This document shows positions 54,819-63,476 of a stretch of 64,000 nt of DNA, one piece after another. Origin of the DNA: Collinsella aerofaciens. Lineage in GTDB: Bacteria; Actinomycetota; Coriobacteriia; Coriobacteriales; Coriobacteriaceae. Each line of letters opens with the position of its first letter. Position 1 is the stretch's first letter. The position numbers and the translations under genes are program-made. The notes below the pieces were generated by a model. The model was not told where the DNA came from. It saw nothing but the letters and a program-made list of their open reading frames with translations, and did not search any database. The DNA is taken from the NCBI RefSeq assembly GCF_015670795.1, contig NZ_JADPCJ010000001.1, positions 1-64,000 on the forward strand, given 5' to 3'.

Positions 54819-55355
54819 ATGGCAGAGAACATCACCGCCCATATGGACAAGTCGCTCGAGTCCCTCAAGCATAACTTCTCCAAGGTCCGTACCGGCCGTG
54901 CCAATGCCAACATTCTGTCCGACATCACCGTCGATTATTACGGTGTTCCCACGCCGGTCACGCAGGTTGCCGCCGTCAAGACCCCCGAGGCCCACATGCT
55001 GCTCATCGAGCCGTGGGACAAGGCACTCATCAATGCTATCGTCAAGGCCATCGGCGCTTCCGATCTGGGTATTACCCCCAACTCCGATGGCACCGTCGTT
55101 CGTCTTCCGTTCCCGGCTCCCACTGAGGAGCGCCGTCGCGAGCTCGTCAAGGAGTGCCGCGAGTACGCCGAGCAGGCCAAGGTGTCTATCCGTAACATCC
55201 GTCGCGACTTCAACAACAAGCTCGAGCGCGATGAGGAGCTCACCGAGGACGATGTCCGTCGCGAGCAGGCCAAGGTCCAGAAGCACACTGATGAGTATGT
55301 CGCCAAGGTCGAGGAGCTTCTGAAGGAAAAAGAAGCCGAGGTCATGGAGATCTAA
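54819..55355 (+). CDS. frr: Ribosome recycling factor
   Basis: 178 residues, near the usual 185. With EF-G it splits post-termination ribosomes. The three-helix bundle contains 'LKHNFSKVRTGRANANILSDI' (with the RTGRA motif), the beta domain 'YYGVPTPVTQVAAV' and 'IEPWDKALI', and the C-terminal helix 'VAKVEELLKEKEAEVMEI'. Followed directly by uppS. Confidence 0.98.
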   Translation: MAENITAHMDKSLESLKHNFSKVRTGRANANILSDITVDYYGVPTPVTQVAAVKTPEAHMLLIEPWDKALINAIVKAIGASDLGITPNSDGTVVRLPFPAPTEERRRELVKECREYAEQAKVSIRNIRRDFNNKLERDEELTEDDVRREQAKVQKHTDEYVAKVEELLKEKEAEVMEI

Positions 55356-55356
55356 G

Positions 55357-56151
55357 GTGCAATACGACGAGCATAAACTGGTCGAGTACTTTGCCGACGC
55401 CCCTGCGGGCGTCGGTTTTTCCGACCTTGACCTTAATAACATTCCGCACCATATCTCGTGCATCATGGACGGTAACGGTCGTTGGGCCACGTCGCGCGGT
55501 CTTGCACGCACCGAGGGCCACAAGGCGGGTATCGTCTCCCTGCGCGAGATCATTACCGCATGCGTGCGCTTGGGTGTCGACGTCCTTTCGGCCTATGCGT
55601 TTTCCACCGAAAACTGGAATCGTCCGCAGCACGAGGTCAACGTTTTGATGCATTTGTTTGCCAAGACGTTTATCGATGAGTTGCCGCTGCTTAAGCGCGA
55701 AAACGTTCGCGTTGTCTTTTTGGGCGATATTTCCGCACTGCCTAAGAAGACCCGCGATGTCTTTGAGCGAGGTCTTGCCGAGTGCGCCAATCACACCGGC
55801 ATGACGCTGGCGCTTGCCGTCAACTACGGCGCGCGTGCCGAGATTACCCGCGCTGTCCGTCAGATCGCACTCGACGCTGCCGCCGGTAAGATCGATCCTG
55901 GCGCAATTGATGACGACATGGTGGCTTCCCACCTCTATACCGCTGGCCTTCCCGATCCTGAGCTTGTGATTCGCACTTCTGGTGAGCTGCGCCTTTCGAA
56001 CTATCTGCTGTGGCAGGTGGCTTATTCCGAATTCTACGTCACCGATACCTATTGGCCCGACTTTGATCGTTGGGGCCTTGTCGACGCCATTTTGGCCTAT
56101 CAGGGCCGTGACCGTAGGTTTGGTGGTCTGAGCAAGACCGAGGAGGCTTAA
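55357..56151 (+). CDS. uppS: Undecaprenyl diphosphate synthase (cis-prenyltransferase)
   Basis: 264 residues from GTG 55357. It extends farnesyl diphosphate with isopentenyl units to C55-PP, the carrier for peptidoglycan and polysaccharide. Family motifs: 'CIMDGNGRWATSRGL' (catalytic D), 'SAYAFSTENWNRP', 'DPELVIRTSGELRLSNYLLWQVAYSEFY'. The first 35 residues are an extension relative to E. coli. Confidence 0.97.
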   Translation: MQYDEHKLVEYFADAPAGVGFSDLDLNNIPHHISCIMDGNGRWATSRGLARTEGHKAGIVSLREIITACVRLGVDVLSAYAFSTENWNRPQHEVNVLMHLFAKTFIDELPLLKRENVRVVFLGDISALPKKTRDVFERGLAECANHTGMTLALAVNYGARAEITRAVRQIALDAAAGKIDPGAIDDDMVASHLYTAGLPDPELVIRTSGELRLSNYLLWQVAYSEFYVTDTYWPDFDRWGLVDAILAYQGRDRRFGGLSKTEEA

Positions 56152-56153
56152 TC

Positions 56154-57053
56154 GTGTCCGATCGTCCCAAGGCAATTGCTCCCAAGACATCTGAGCGCAA
56201 GGCTGTCGCTGCGGGAGCGCCCGCAGCGAAGAATGGCACCGGTTCGTGGCTTGCCGGCTTTATCACCCGTGCCGCCGCCGGTATCGTCTATGCCGTTGTC
56301 TTTATCCTGTGCCTGGTTTTGGGTATTGTGCCCACGGCCATCTTTGTTTCTGTCATGAGCGGTCTGTGCTGCTATGAGTTTTTCCGTATGACGAGGCTCG
56401 ATGGCAAGATGGCTAACGAGCGCATGGGTATCGCTGCCGCCGTACTCTTTCCGCTGTCGGCGTTGGGCGATTCGATGTTGCTGAATGCCCTGCTTTTTGC
56501 CCTGATGCTCGCTGTGGGCATTTGGTATGTTTGGTCGCCGCGTACCCGCATCTCTGATGTGGCCGTGACGCTCATGGGTCCCATCTACACTGGCTTTATG
56601 CTGTCGGCTATCGTGCTGCTGCGCGATGCCGTGCCCGGTTTTGCCGGCGCCCTGCTTTCGGTGGGCGTTTGCGCGTCCCTTTGGGTCTCCGATTCGTTTG
56701 CCTACATCGTGGGTAGCCGTATCGGCAAGCACAAGATGGTTCCCAAGATCTCTCCCAAAAAGAGCTGGGAGGGGTTTGTCGGCGGCATCCTGGGCTCGGT
56801 TTTGATTTGGCTCATCCTGTGGGCGACGCACTTCTACAAGCTCAGCCTGCCCTATGCGCTGCTGTGCGGCGTGGTCGTGTCCGTCCTGGGCGTTATCGGA
56901 GACCTCATCGAGTCGCGCATCAAGCGCGGTGTGGGCGTTAAGGATTCCGGTAACCTTATCCCGGGCCACGGCGGCATGCTCGATCGTAGCGATTCGCTTA
57001 TCTTTGGCTGCATTACCGCGCAGCTGCTTTTGATGATCGGAGGCGTGCTGTAA
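56154..57053 (+). CDS. cdsA: Phosphatidate cytidylyltransferase
   Basis: 299 residues, integral membrane enzyme that makes CDP-diacylglycerol from phosphatidate and CTP. A basic, Pro/Ala-rich N-terminal tail of about 30 residues precedes some seven or eight spans. The C-terminal signature 'PKKSWEGFVGG' and 'GDLIESRIKRGVGVKDSGNLIPGHGGMLDRSDS' (S-x-x-K-R-x-x-x-x-K-D-x-x) is intact. It overlaps dxr by one base. Confidence 0.96.
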   Translation: MSDRPKAIAPKTSERKAVAAGAPAAKNGTGSWLAGFITRAAAGIVYAVVFILCLVLGIVPTAIFVSVMSGLCCYEFFRMTRLDGKMANERMGIAAAVLFPLSALGDSMLLNALLFALMLAVGIWYVWSPRTRISDVAVTLMGPIYTGFMLSAIVLLRDAVPGFAGALLSVGVCASLWVSDSFAYIVGSRIGKHKMVPKISPKKSWEGFVGGILGSVLIWLILWATHFYKLSLPYALLCGVVVSVLGVIGDLIESRIKRGVGVKDSGNLIPGHGGMLDRSDSLIFGCITAQLLLMIGGVL

Positions 57054-58240
57054 TGTCCTTCCAGACGACGTATGGCCCCGATGGACGTCTCCGTGTTGCC
57101 ATCCTGGGTTGTACGGGCTCTATCGGCACCCAGGCGCTCGATGTGTGCCGCCAGCATGCCGATCGCCTGCAGGTGACGGCGCTATCCGTTAACTCCAGTA
57201 CCTCCGAGCTCGTTGCCGCTGCCCGCGAGTTCTCGGTTCCGGCGGTTGCCGTGGCCGATGTCGCTCATGGCGATGACGCCGTGCTGCAGGAGTTGCCCGA
57301 GGGAACGAAGCTCGGCGTTGGCGCGCAGGCGGTTTGCGAGCTCGCGCGTCGCGACGATGTCGACTGCGTGCTTGTCGCTATTGTGGGTGCCGCCGGTCTC
57401 GAGGCGAGCCATGCGGCCTTGACCTCGAATAAGCGTCTTGCCCTTGCCAACAAGGAGTCCCTCGTCGTCGGTGGCGACTTGCTTATGCCGTTGGCGCAAC
57501 CGGGCCAGCTTATTCCAGTCGACTCTGAGCACTCCGCCATCTACCAGTGCTATCTGGGGGAGGACCCGCGCGAGGCTCATTGTATTTGGCTCACCTGCTC
57601 GGGCGGTCCGTTCTTTGGCCGCACGCGCGACGAGCTCAATCGCGTGACGCGTGCCGATGCCCTCGCACATCCCACGTGGGCCATGGGCGCCAAGATCACC
57701 ATCGACTCCGCTACCCTCATGAACAAGGGCCTGGAGCGCATTGAGGCCATGCATCTGTTTAACTGCGGCCTCGATTTCATTAACGTGGTCGTGCAGCGTC
57801 AGTCCAAGATTCACTCTATGGTCGAGTTCGCCGACGGCTCCGTGATGGCGCATCTCGGTGCTTCCGACATGCGTATTCCCATCCAGTTCGCGTTCTCGTA
57901 TCCCGAGCGTTGGGATACCCCGGCGCCTCGTATCGATTTCCGCGAGCTGGGGCAGCTCACGTTTGATGCTGCCGACATGGATACCTTCCGCTGTCTGGCA
58001 CTGGCCGAGCGTGCCGGCAATACGGGTGGCACCATGCCGTGCGTGCTCAATGCCGCCAACGAGGTCGCTGTCGATGCCTTCCTGCACGATGGCTGCAGCT
58101 TTACCGATATCGATCGCATTGTAGAATCCTGCATGGATGCCCACGATATGCAGGCGGTCGATTCGTTTGAGCAGCTTCGCGACATCGATGCGTGGGCGCG
58201 TGAAAAGGCTGCGCAGGTGCTCGCCGCAACCCGTTCCTAA
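57053..58240 (+). CDS. dxr: 1-deoxy-D-xylulose 5-phosphate reductoisomerase
   Basis: 395 residues. It converts DXP to MEP with NADPH, the committed step of the non-mevalonate isoprenoid pathway. NADPH turn 'ILGCTGSIGTQALDV', 'LALANKESLVVGGDLL' and metal/substrate site 'PVDSEHSAIYQCY', 'TCSGGPFFG', 'KITIDSATLMNKGLERIEA' are visible. With ispG and uppS here it links isoprenoid supply to cell-wall lipid carrier synthesis. Confidence 0.97.
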   Translation: MSFQTTYGPDGRLRVAILGCTGSIGTQALDVCRQHADRLQVTALSVNSSTSELVAAAREFSVPAVAVADVAHGDDAVLQELPEGTKLGVGAQAVCELARRDDVDCVLVAIVGAAGLEASHAALTSNKRLALANKESLVVGGDLLMPLAQPGQLIPVDSEHSAIYQCYLGEDPREAHCIWLTCSGGPFFGRTRDELNRVTRADALAHPTWAMGAKITIDSATLMNKGLERIEAMHLFNCGLDFINVVVQRQSKIHSMVEFADGSVMAHLGASDMRIPIQFAFSYPERWDTPAPRIDFRELGQLTFDAADMDTFRCLALAERAGNTGGTMPCVLNAANEVAVDAFLHDGCSFTDIDRIVESCMDAHDMQAVDSFEQLRDIDAWAREKAAQVLAATRS

Positions 58241-58265
58241 CCCATAAGGATTGCTTTTTCGTTTT

Positions 58266-59627
58266 ATGGATACTGTTCTGAGCGTTCTCTCATCGGTCTT
58301 TTGGGGCCTGCTGATGCTTTCCGTCCTCGTGTTTTTGCACGAGGGCGGCCACTTTTTGGCGGCGCGTGCCTGCGGCGTCCGTGTGACCGAGTTCTTTTTG
58401 GGCCTGCCGTGCCGCTTTGACATCCATTACACGTCGCGTCGCATTGGAACCAAGTTTGGCGTGACCCCGCTGCTGCTGGGTGGCTACGCTGCCATCTGCG
58501 GTATGGATCCGACCGACGTCTCCTGCGCCGATCGCGTGCTCGCGGCTATCTATCGTCATGGTCGCGTGACCGTGGCCGACCTTGCTGTCGAGCTCGAGCT
58601 ATCCGAGGAGGTTGTGCTCGAGGCATGCGCCTTGCTCTTGGGTTGGGGCTCTATCGCGCCTTGGTATGAGGAAGGGGAGAAGCCCTCGCCGAGCTACTAT
58701 CCCACCAAGTATCAGACGCTGCCGCGAGACGCGGCGGGTTACACCACCTTTGACGGCCGCCGTTTCGATCGAGAACATGCGACTACCGAGGGCGATGTGT
58801 GGGAGCTGCCGTGCGGCGAGGCTGATTTCTTGGCGCAAGAGCGCTCGCACACTTATCTGGGCCAGGGTTTTCTCAAGCGCGCCTTTATGCTGCTCGCGGG
58901 CATTCTCGTCAATATCCTGACGGGCTTTTTGCTGCTTATGAGCATCTACTCTATTGCGGGTGTCACCGTGCCGATGGATACCAACGTGATTGGTCAGGTT
59001 GACGAGGGGTCTATTGCCGCCAAGGCGGGTATCGAGGGCGGCGACGCGATCCTTTCGGTTGACGGAGTATCGTGCTCTACCTGGATGGACGTTTACGATG
59101 CTATCGGCAAGGCCGCCGGTAAGGACGATATCGCCATTGAGTATGAGCGCGACGGCAAGCAGCATTCGACCTCGGTTGCGCTCAAAGAGGACGAGCGCCT
59201 AGGTGTGTATGCCTCTACGCAGGTGGTCCGTTTAGACCCCATCACGTCGGCTCGCCTTTCGTTCTCCTATGTCGTGCAGACAGCGGAGGGCGTGATGCGC
59301 CTGCTCCAGCCGCAGCATACGATGGAGATTCTCGATCAGTCTTCTTCGATTGTGGGCATTAGCGTTATGTCTTCACAGGCTGCTGCTGCCGGCCCTGCCA
59401 CGTTCCTTTCGTTTGCCGCCCTCATTTCGTTCTCGCTTGGCTTTATGAACCTGCTGCCCATCCCACCACTCGATGGCGGCAAGCTGGTCATCGAGATCAT
59501 TCAAAAGATTGCTGGCCGCGAGCTTCCGTTCAAGGTCCAGACGATTGTGAGCTATGTGGGCATCGCGCTCTTTGCGCTGCTGTTTGTCTATATGCTTCGT
59601 TCCGACGTCCTTCGATTTATTTTGTAG
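58266..59627 (+). CDS. rseP: Site-2 zinc metalloprotease RseP/YluC with an extra inserted domain
   Basis: 453 residues from ATG 58266; AAGGA lies 15 bases upstream, so a TTG at 58251 cannot be excluded, though it abuts the ribosome site. The first span carries H25-E-G-G-H29, the zinc site, and the last region 'NLLPIPPLDGGKL' supplies the third ligand (LDG). One PDZ domain is near 235-315 ('GSIAAKAGIEGGDAILSVDGV'). Unusually, residues 81-195 form a soluble insert between the first span and the next; 88-133 reads like a winged helix ('RVLAAIYRHGRVTVADLAVELELSEEVV'). RseP cleaves membrane proteins such as anti-sigma factors and signal-peptide remnants. Confidence 0.92.
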   Translation: MDTVLSVLSSVFWGLLMLSVLVFLHEGGHFLAARACGVRVTEFFLGLPCRFDIHYTSRRIGTKFGVTPLLLGGYAAICGMDPTDVSCADRVLAAIYRHGRVTVADLAVELELSEEVVLEACALLLGWGSIAPWYEEGEKPSPSYYPTKYQTLPRDAAGYTTFDGRRFDREHATTEGDVWELPCGEADFLAQERSHTYLGQGFLKRAFMLLAGILVNILTGFLLLMSIYSIAGVTVPMDTNVIGQVDEGSIAAKAGIEGGDAILSVDGVSCSTWMDVYDAIGKAAGKDDIAIEYERDGKQHSTSVALKEDERLGVYASTQVVRLDPITSARLSFSYVVQTAEGVMRLLQPQHTMEILDQSSSIVGISVMSSQAAAAGPATFLSFAALISFSLGFMNLLPIPPLDGGKLVIEIIQKIAGRELPFKVQTIVSYVGIALFALLFVYMLRSDVLRFIL

Positions 59628-59640
59628 GGGAGTGTTTGGA

Positions 59641-60723
59641 TTGTCTTTATCCCATCCTTTGCCGCGCGAGCTGACGCGCCCCGTGCATGTGGGCGGCGTT
59701 CAGATCGGTGGCGGCGCACCGGTGGTGGTCCAATCCATGACCTGCACCGATACCGCTGATGCCCAGGCAACACTTGCGCAAGTGTGCGCGTTGGCGCAGG
59801 CTGGCTGCGATATCGTGCGTGTGAGCGTGCCCACTGAGGCCGCGCTTGAGGGTTTCCGCACCATCTGTACCGAGTCTCCGGTGCCAATCGTTGCCGATAT
59901 CCACTTTAACCACAAGCTGGCCATTGGCGCTGTGGAGGCCGGTGCCGCCAAGCTCCGCATCAATCCCGGCAATATCGGCGATTGGGCTAAGGTCGACGCG
60001 GTGATTGATGCTGCGGGTGCTGCGGGCTGTGCGATTCGTATCGGCGTCAATGCCGGTTCGCTTGAGCAGGATATCGCCGAGCGCGATGACCTCACGCAGC
60101 CCGAAAAGCTCGTGATGTCGAGCGAGCGCTTTGTGCGGCACTTTGAGGATCGTGGGTTTACCAACATAGTGCTTTCCGCCAAGGCCCATAGCGTACAGAC
60201 GACGCTCGATACCTATCGAGCCCTGTCGCGTGAGATTCCCCACGTTCCGCTTCACCTGGGCGTGACGGAGGCGGGGACCAAGCTCCAGGGCACCATCAAG
60301 AGCTCTGTAGGCTTGGGTATCTTGCTTTCCGAAGGCATTGGCGACACCATGCGTGTGTCGCTCACAGCCAATCCGGTTGAGGAGCCGCCGGTTGCCTGGG
60401 GTATTCTGCAGTCGTTGGGCCTGCGTCGCCGTGGCCCCGAGATTGTCTCGTGCCCCACATGCGCCCGCTGCCAGGTTAACCTTATTCCCATTGCCGAGGA
60501 GGTTACCGAGCGGCTTAAGAACTACTCCGCGCCGCTTTCGATCGCTGTGATGGGATGTGCCGTTAATGGCCCCGGCGAGGCTTCTGATGCCGATCTGGGC
60601 GTTGCTTGCGGACGTGGTCAGGCCTTGCTCTTTTCGCATGGCCAGATCATTGGTAAAGTAGCTGAGGACCAAATTGTCGACGCGCTTATGGCCGAGGTCG
60701 ACAAGCTTATTGAGGAGAAATAA
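59641..60723 (+). CDS. ispG: 4-hydroxy-3-methylbut-2-en-1-yl diphosphate synthase
   Basis: 360 residues from TTG 59641, eight bases after GGGGAG; a longer in-frame reading would lie inside rseP. It reduces MEcPP to HMBPP using a 4Fe-4S cluster. The barrel starts 'APVVVQSMTCTDT'; 'LRINPGNIGDWAKV' and 'LHLGVTEAGTKLQGTIKSSVGLGILLSEGIGDTMRVSL' follow. Cluster cysteines are in 'SCPTCARC' and 'GCAVNGPGEA'. proS begins at the next base. Confidence 0.97.
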   Translation: MSLSHPLPRELTRPVHVGGVQIGGGAPVVVQSMTCTDTADAQATLAQVCALAQAGCDIVRVSVPTEAALEGFRTICTESPVPIVADIHFNHKLAIGAVEAGAAKLRINPGNIGDWAKVDAVIDAAGAAGCAIRIGVNAGSLEQDIAERDDLTQPEKLVMSSERFVRHFEDRGFTNIVLSAKAHSVQTTLDTYRALSREIPHVPLHLGVTEAGTKLQGTIKSSVGLGILLSEGIGDTMRVSLTANPVEEPPVAWGILQSLGLRRRGPEIVSCPTCARCQVNLIPIAEEVTERLKNYSAPLSIAVMGCAVNGPGEASDADLGVACGRGQALLFSHGQIIGKVAEDQIVDALMAEVDKLIEEK

Positions 60724-62445
60724 ATGACCCGAGCAATGTATATGTCTAAGCTTTATGCGCCGACGCTTAAAGAGGATCCGGCGGACGCTGAGCTCGCCAG
60801 CCACCGTCTGCTGCTCCGTGCCGGCATGATCCGCAAGGAGGCCGCCGGTCTATATTCCTACCTGCCGCTTGCTTGGCGCTCGATTCGCAAGATCGAGAAC
60901 ATCGTGCGCGACGAGATGGACGCCGCCGGCGCCCAGGAGCTTATGATGCCTATCATGGTCGACGCCGAGTTGTGGCGCGAGTCCGGCCGCATCGACGCCT
61001 ATGGTAAGGAGCTTGTGCGCTTTGACGACCGTCATGGTCGCGAGTTCGTCCTGGGCCCCACGCACGAGGAGACCGTCACGGCCTTGGTGCGCAACGAGCT
61101 GCGCTCCTATAAGCAGCTGCCTGTCAACCTTTACCACATTCAGGACAAGTTCCGCGACGAGTTCCGTCCCCGCTTTGGCCTGATGCGCGGTCGCGAGTTC
61201 ATCATGAAGGACGCCTACAGCTTCTCCGCCACGCAGGAGAGCCTGCAGGAGGAGTATGACAAGATGAAGCAGGCCTACGCTAACATCTGCGAGCGCTGCT
61301 ACATCAAGGCCCTGCCTGTTGTTGCCGACTCTGGTGAGATCGGTGGCGATACCTCCGTTGAGTACATGGCTTTGGCCGACGCTGGCGAGGCTTCGCTGGT
61401 CTACTGCGACGATTGCGGCTTTGCTGCCGATGACGAGGCGGCAAGCACCAAGGTCGTCGTGACCGAGGGTCCTGGCGACGGTACGCTTACCAAGGTCGAG
61501 ACTCCGGGCATGGGCACCATCGAGGCCGTTGCAAAGTTCTTCGGCTTCCCCGAGAACGGTACACGCAAGTCCTTGGCTCTCATTGACGCCGAGGGCAAGC
61601 CAGTCGTGGCCATTGTTCCGGGCGACCACGAGCTCAATGATTGCAAGGCCGAGCATGTCTTTGGCAAGGGCTATCGAATGATGACTGATGAGGAGCTCCA
61701 GACTTATAGTCTGCATAAGGGCTTTATCGGACCGGTTAACTTGCCCGAGGGCATCCGCCTGGTGTGTGACGAGAGCCTGCGTGAGTCTAAGCAGTGGGCC
61801 TGCGGCGCCAACGAGGTCGACTATCACTTTACCGGTGCCTGCCCCGAGCGCGACTTTACCGTCGACGAGTGGGCCGACCTGGTAACCGTTGTGGCCGGCG
61901 ATCCCTGCCCGCACTGCGGCAAGCCGCTCTCCGCTGCTCGCGGCATCGAGGTCTCCCAGGTCTTCCAGCTGGGCACCAAGTATTCCGAGGCCATGGGTGC
62001 CACCTTTATGGACGAGGACGGCAAGGAGAAGCCGCTCATCATGGGCTGCTACGGCGTTGGTGTGTCCCGCTCGCTCGCTGCCGTCGTGGAGCAGCACAAC
62101 GACGAGCACGGTATCGTCTGGCCGGTCTCCGTTGCCCCGTACGAGGTCGCGGTGATTCCGCTCGATCCCAAGAAGGAGGAGTGCGCTACCGTCTGCGAGC
62201 AGATCGTTGATGGCCTGTGCGCCGAGGGTATCGAGGTTGTCGTCGACGACCGCGACGAGCGTCCCGGCTTTAAGTTTGCCGACAACGACCTTATGGGCTT
62301 CCCGTATCAGGTCGTTCTGGGTAAGCGTGGCCTTAAGAATGGCACCGTTGAGCTCAAGGACCGTGCCACGGGTGAGCGCGAGGATGTGGCGATCGACGAG
62401 GTCGTCGCCAAGGTCGCCGAGCTTGTGAAGGCTGCCCGTCGCTAA
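60724..62445 (+). CDS. proS: Prolyl-tRNA synthetase, bacterial type
   Basis: 573 residues, zero-base spacing from ispG. Class II motifs: 'RLLLRAGMIRKEAAGLYSYLPLAWR' (motif 1 area), 'LGPTHEETVTALVRNELRSYKQLPVNLYHIQDKFRDEFRPRFGLMRGREFIMKDAYSF' (motif 2), and 'MGCYGVGVSRSLAAVVEQ' (motif 3). The INS editing domain (about 225-390), which clears Ala-tRNAPro, is present, and the anticodon domain closes the chain. It ends the long operon; two terminators follow. Confidence 0.98.
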   Translation: MTRAMYMSKLYAPTLKEDPADAELASHRLLLRAGMIRKEAAGLYSYLPLAWRSIRKIENIVRDEMDAAGAQELMMPIMVDAELWRESGRIDAYGKELVRFDDRHGREFVLGPTHEETVTALVRNELRSYKQLPVNLYHIQDKFRDEFRPRFGLMRGREFIMKDAYSFSATQESLQEEYDKMKQAYANICERCYIKALPVVADSGEIGGDTSVEYMALADAGEASLVYCDDCGFAADDEAASTKVVVTEGPGDGTLTKVETPGMGTIEAVAKFFGFPENGTRKSLALIDAEGKPVVAIVPGDHELNDCKAEHVFGKGYRMMTDEELQTYSLHKGFIGPVNLPEGIRLVCDESLRESKQWACGANEVDYHFTGACPERDFTVDEWADLVTVVAGDPCPHCGKPLSAARGIEVSQVFQLGTKYSEAMGATFMDEDGKEKPLIMGCYGVGVSRSLAAVVEQHNDEHGIVWPVSVAPYEVAVIPLDPKKEECATVCEQIVDGLCAEGIEVVVDDRDERPGFKFADNDLMGFPYQVVLGKRGLKNGTVELKDRATGEREDVAIDEVVAKVAELVKAARR

Positions 62446-62474
62446 TCTACGCTTCTGCTATTAGATGTAATTGC

Positions 62475-62524
62475 AGGACTGCTCCGTATCTCTCTTAGGA
62501 TGAGATGCGGAGCAGTCCTTTTTG
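62475..62524 (+). terminator. Terminator after proS
   Basis: An 18-bp stem (62475-62492 with 62502-62519, one wobble) with a nine-base loop, followed by TTTTTG. Confidence 0.94.
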
Positions 62525-62547
62525 TTGCGTGAATTAGCTCGACGGGT

Positions 62548-62591
62548 AAAGGAAAACCCCACAGCCCATTCGAGCTGCGGGGTTTTCCTTT
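62548..62591 (-). terminator. Terminator of the phosphotransferase gene (probably bidirectional)
   Basis: An 18-base inverted repeat (62548-62565 with 62574-62591, one mismatch) with GGTTTTCCTTT at its minus-strand 3' side. It lies 33 bases past the phosphotransferase stop. Confidence 0.85.
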
Positions 62592-62623
62592 GTGCCTCCG
62601 ATGCGAAATGAATCGCTCAGATA

Positions 62624-63388
62624 TTACTGATAATCGACGACGTCGATCCAGTTCTTCAGGAACTCATCGTTCACGTTGCGCTTGCGAGCGAGCTCGGAAG
62701 CGGCGACGATGCTCGTCCACTGACGCACGACCTGCATGGGCATGTCGGCGCGGTCGCAGTAGAGCTCCAGGTAGGCCTCGGCCTGATCCTTGCTGTTGAG
62801 GGCAAAGAGCAGGTAGGTGGTGGCAACGTCGGCAGCAGGGGAGCCCTGGGTAGCGTGTGCCCAGTCGCACACATAGAGCTGACCGTCGTCGCCGACGATG
62901 ACGTTGGAGGGGTTGAAGTCGCCGTGGCAGACCTTGAACTCCTTGGTCATGCCGTCCAGACGCTCCTGAAGGTTGTAGCGCGTGGTGGCATTGAGCTGAT
63001 CAAGGCTGTCGATCATGCGGGCGTACTTGTCGCGCTGACGGTTGAGCAGCGGGGAGGTGTAGCCGTGGATCTCGATCTGGAGGTCGACGAACATCTCGAG
63101 GTACTCACCAAAGCGCTGGGGCTCGGCAGTCATCTTCTCGGCAAGGGTGGTGCCCGGAACCTTCTCGGTCACGAGCGCCCAGCCGTTGGCGTTCTCGAGC
63201 TGGGAAACCTCGAGCGCCTTGGGGCTGCGGATGCCGCACTCATTGATGCGGGCAAGATTCAAAGCCTCGTTGAACACGTCGGAGACAGGCTTGGTCTCGT
63301 TAAAGACCTTGACAATCTTGTCGCCCAGGTCGTAAACGACCTTGTTGCCACGGCGGACGAGCTCGGTCTTGGAATCGGGTAGCAGCAT
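62624..63388 (-). CDS. Aminoglycoside-phosphotransferase-fold kinase, substrate unknown
   Basis: 254 residues from ATG 63388, preceded by AAAGGA. The kinase-like fold is clear: an N-lobe 'GNKVVYDLGDKIVKVFNE' with the ATP-binding lysine, the Brenner loop 'KVCHGDFNPSNVIV' (catalytic HGDxxxxN) and the metal-binding 'LYVCDWAHATQGSPAADVATTY' (DW in place of DFG). Such proteins (TIGR02172-like) are common in gut bacteria and phosphorylate small molecules such as sugars or choline; a resistance role should not be assumed. It lies 88 bases behind adhE and may be cotranscribed. Confidence 0.85.
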   Translation of the reverse strand: MLLPDSKTELVRRGNKVVYDLGDKIVKVFNETKPVSDVFNEALNLARINECGIRSPKALEVSQLENANGWALVTEKVPGTTLAEKMTAEPQRFGEYLEMFVDLQIEIHGYTSPLLNRQRDKYARMIDSLDQLNATTRYNLQERLDGMTKEFKVCHGDFNPSNVIVGDDGQLYVCDWAHATQGSPAADVATTYLLFALNSKDQAEAYLELYCDRADMPMQVVRQWTSIVAASELARKRNVNDEFLKNWIDVVDYQ

Positions 63389-63420
63389 GGTTGCATCCTT
63401 TCAACGATGCGATAGAAGCG

Positions 63421-63460
63421 ACGGCGGGGGTGTGTGAAACACCCGTGCACCCCCGCCGTT
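63421..63460 (-). other. Stem-loop between adhE and the kinase gene
   Basis: A perfect 12-bp GC-rich stem (63421-63432 with 63448-63459) with a 15-base loop and no T tract downstream on the minus strand. It could protect the adhE message or reduce downstream expression. Confidence 0.6.
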
Positions 63461-63476
63461 AAAAACCGTGCTAAAA

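Noticed and set aside
62624..63388. Aminoglycoside resistance gene
   Set aside because: Only the general kinase fold is shared with APH enzymes; no antibiotic-specific signature is visible and the context is metabolic.
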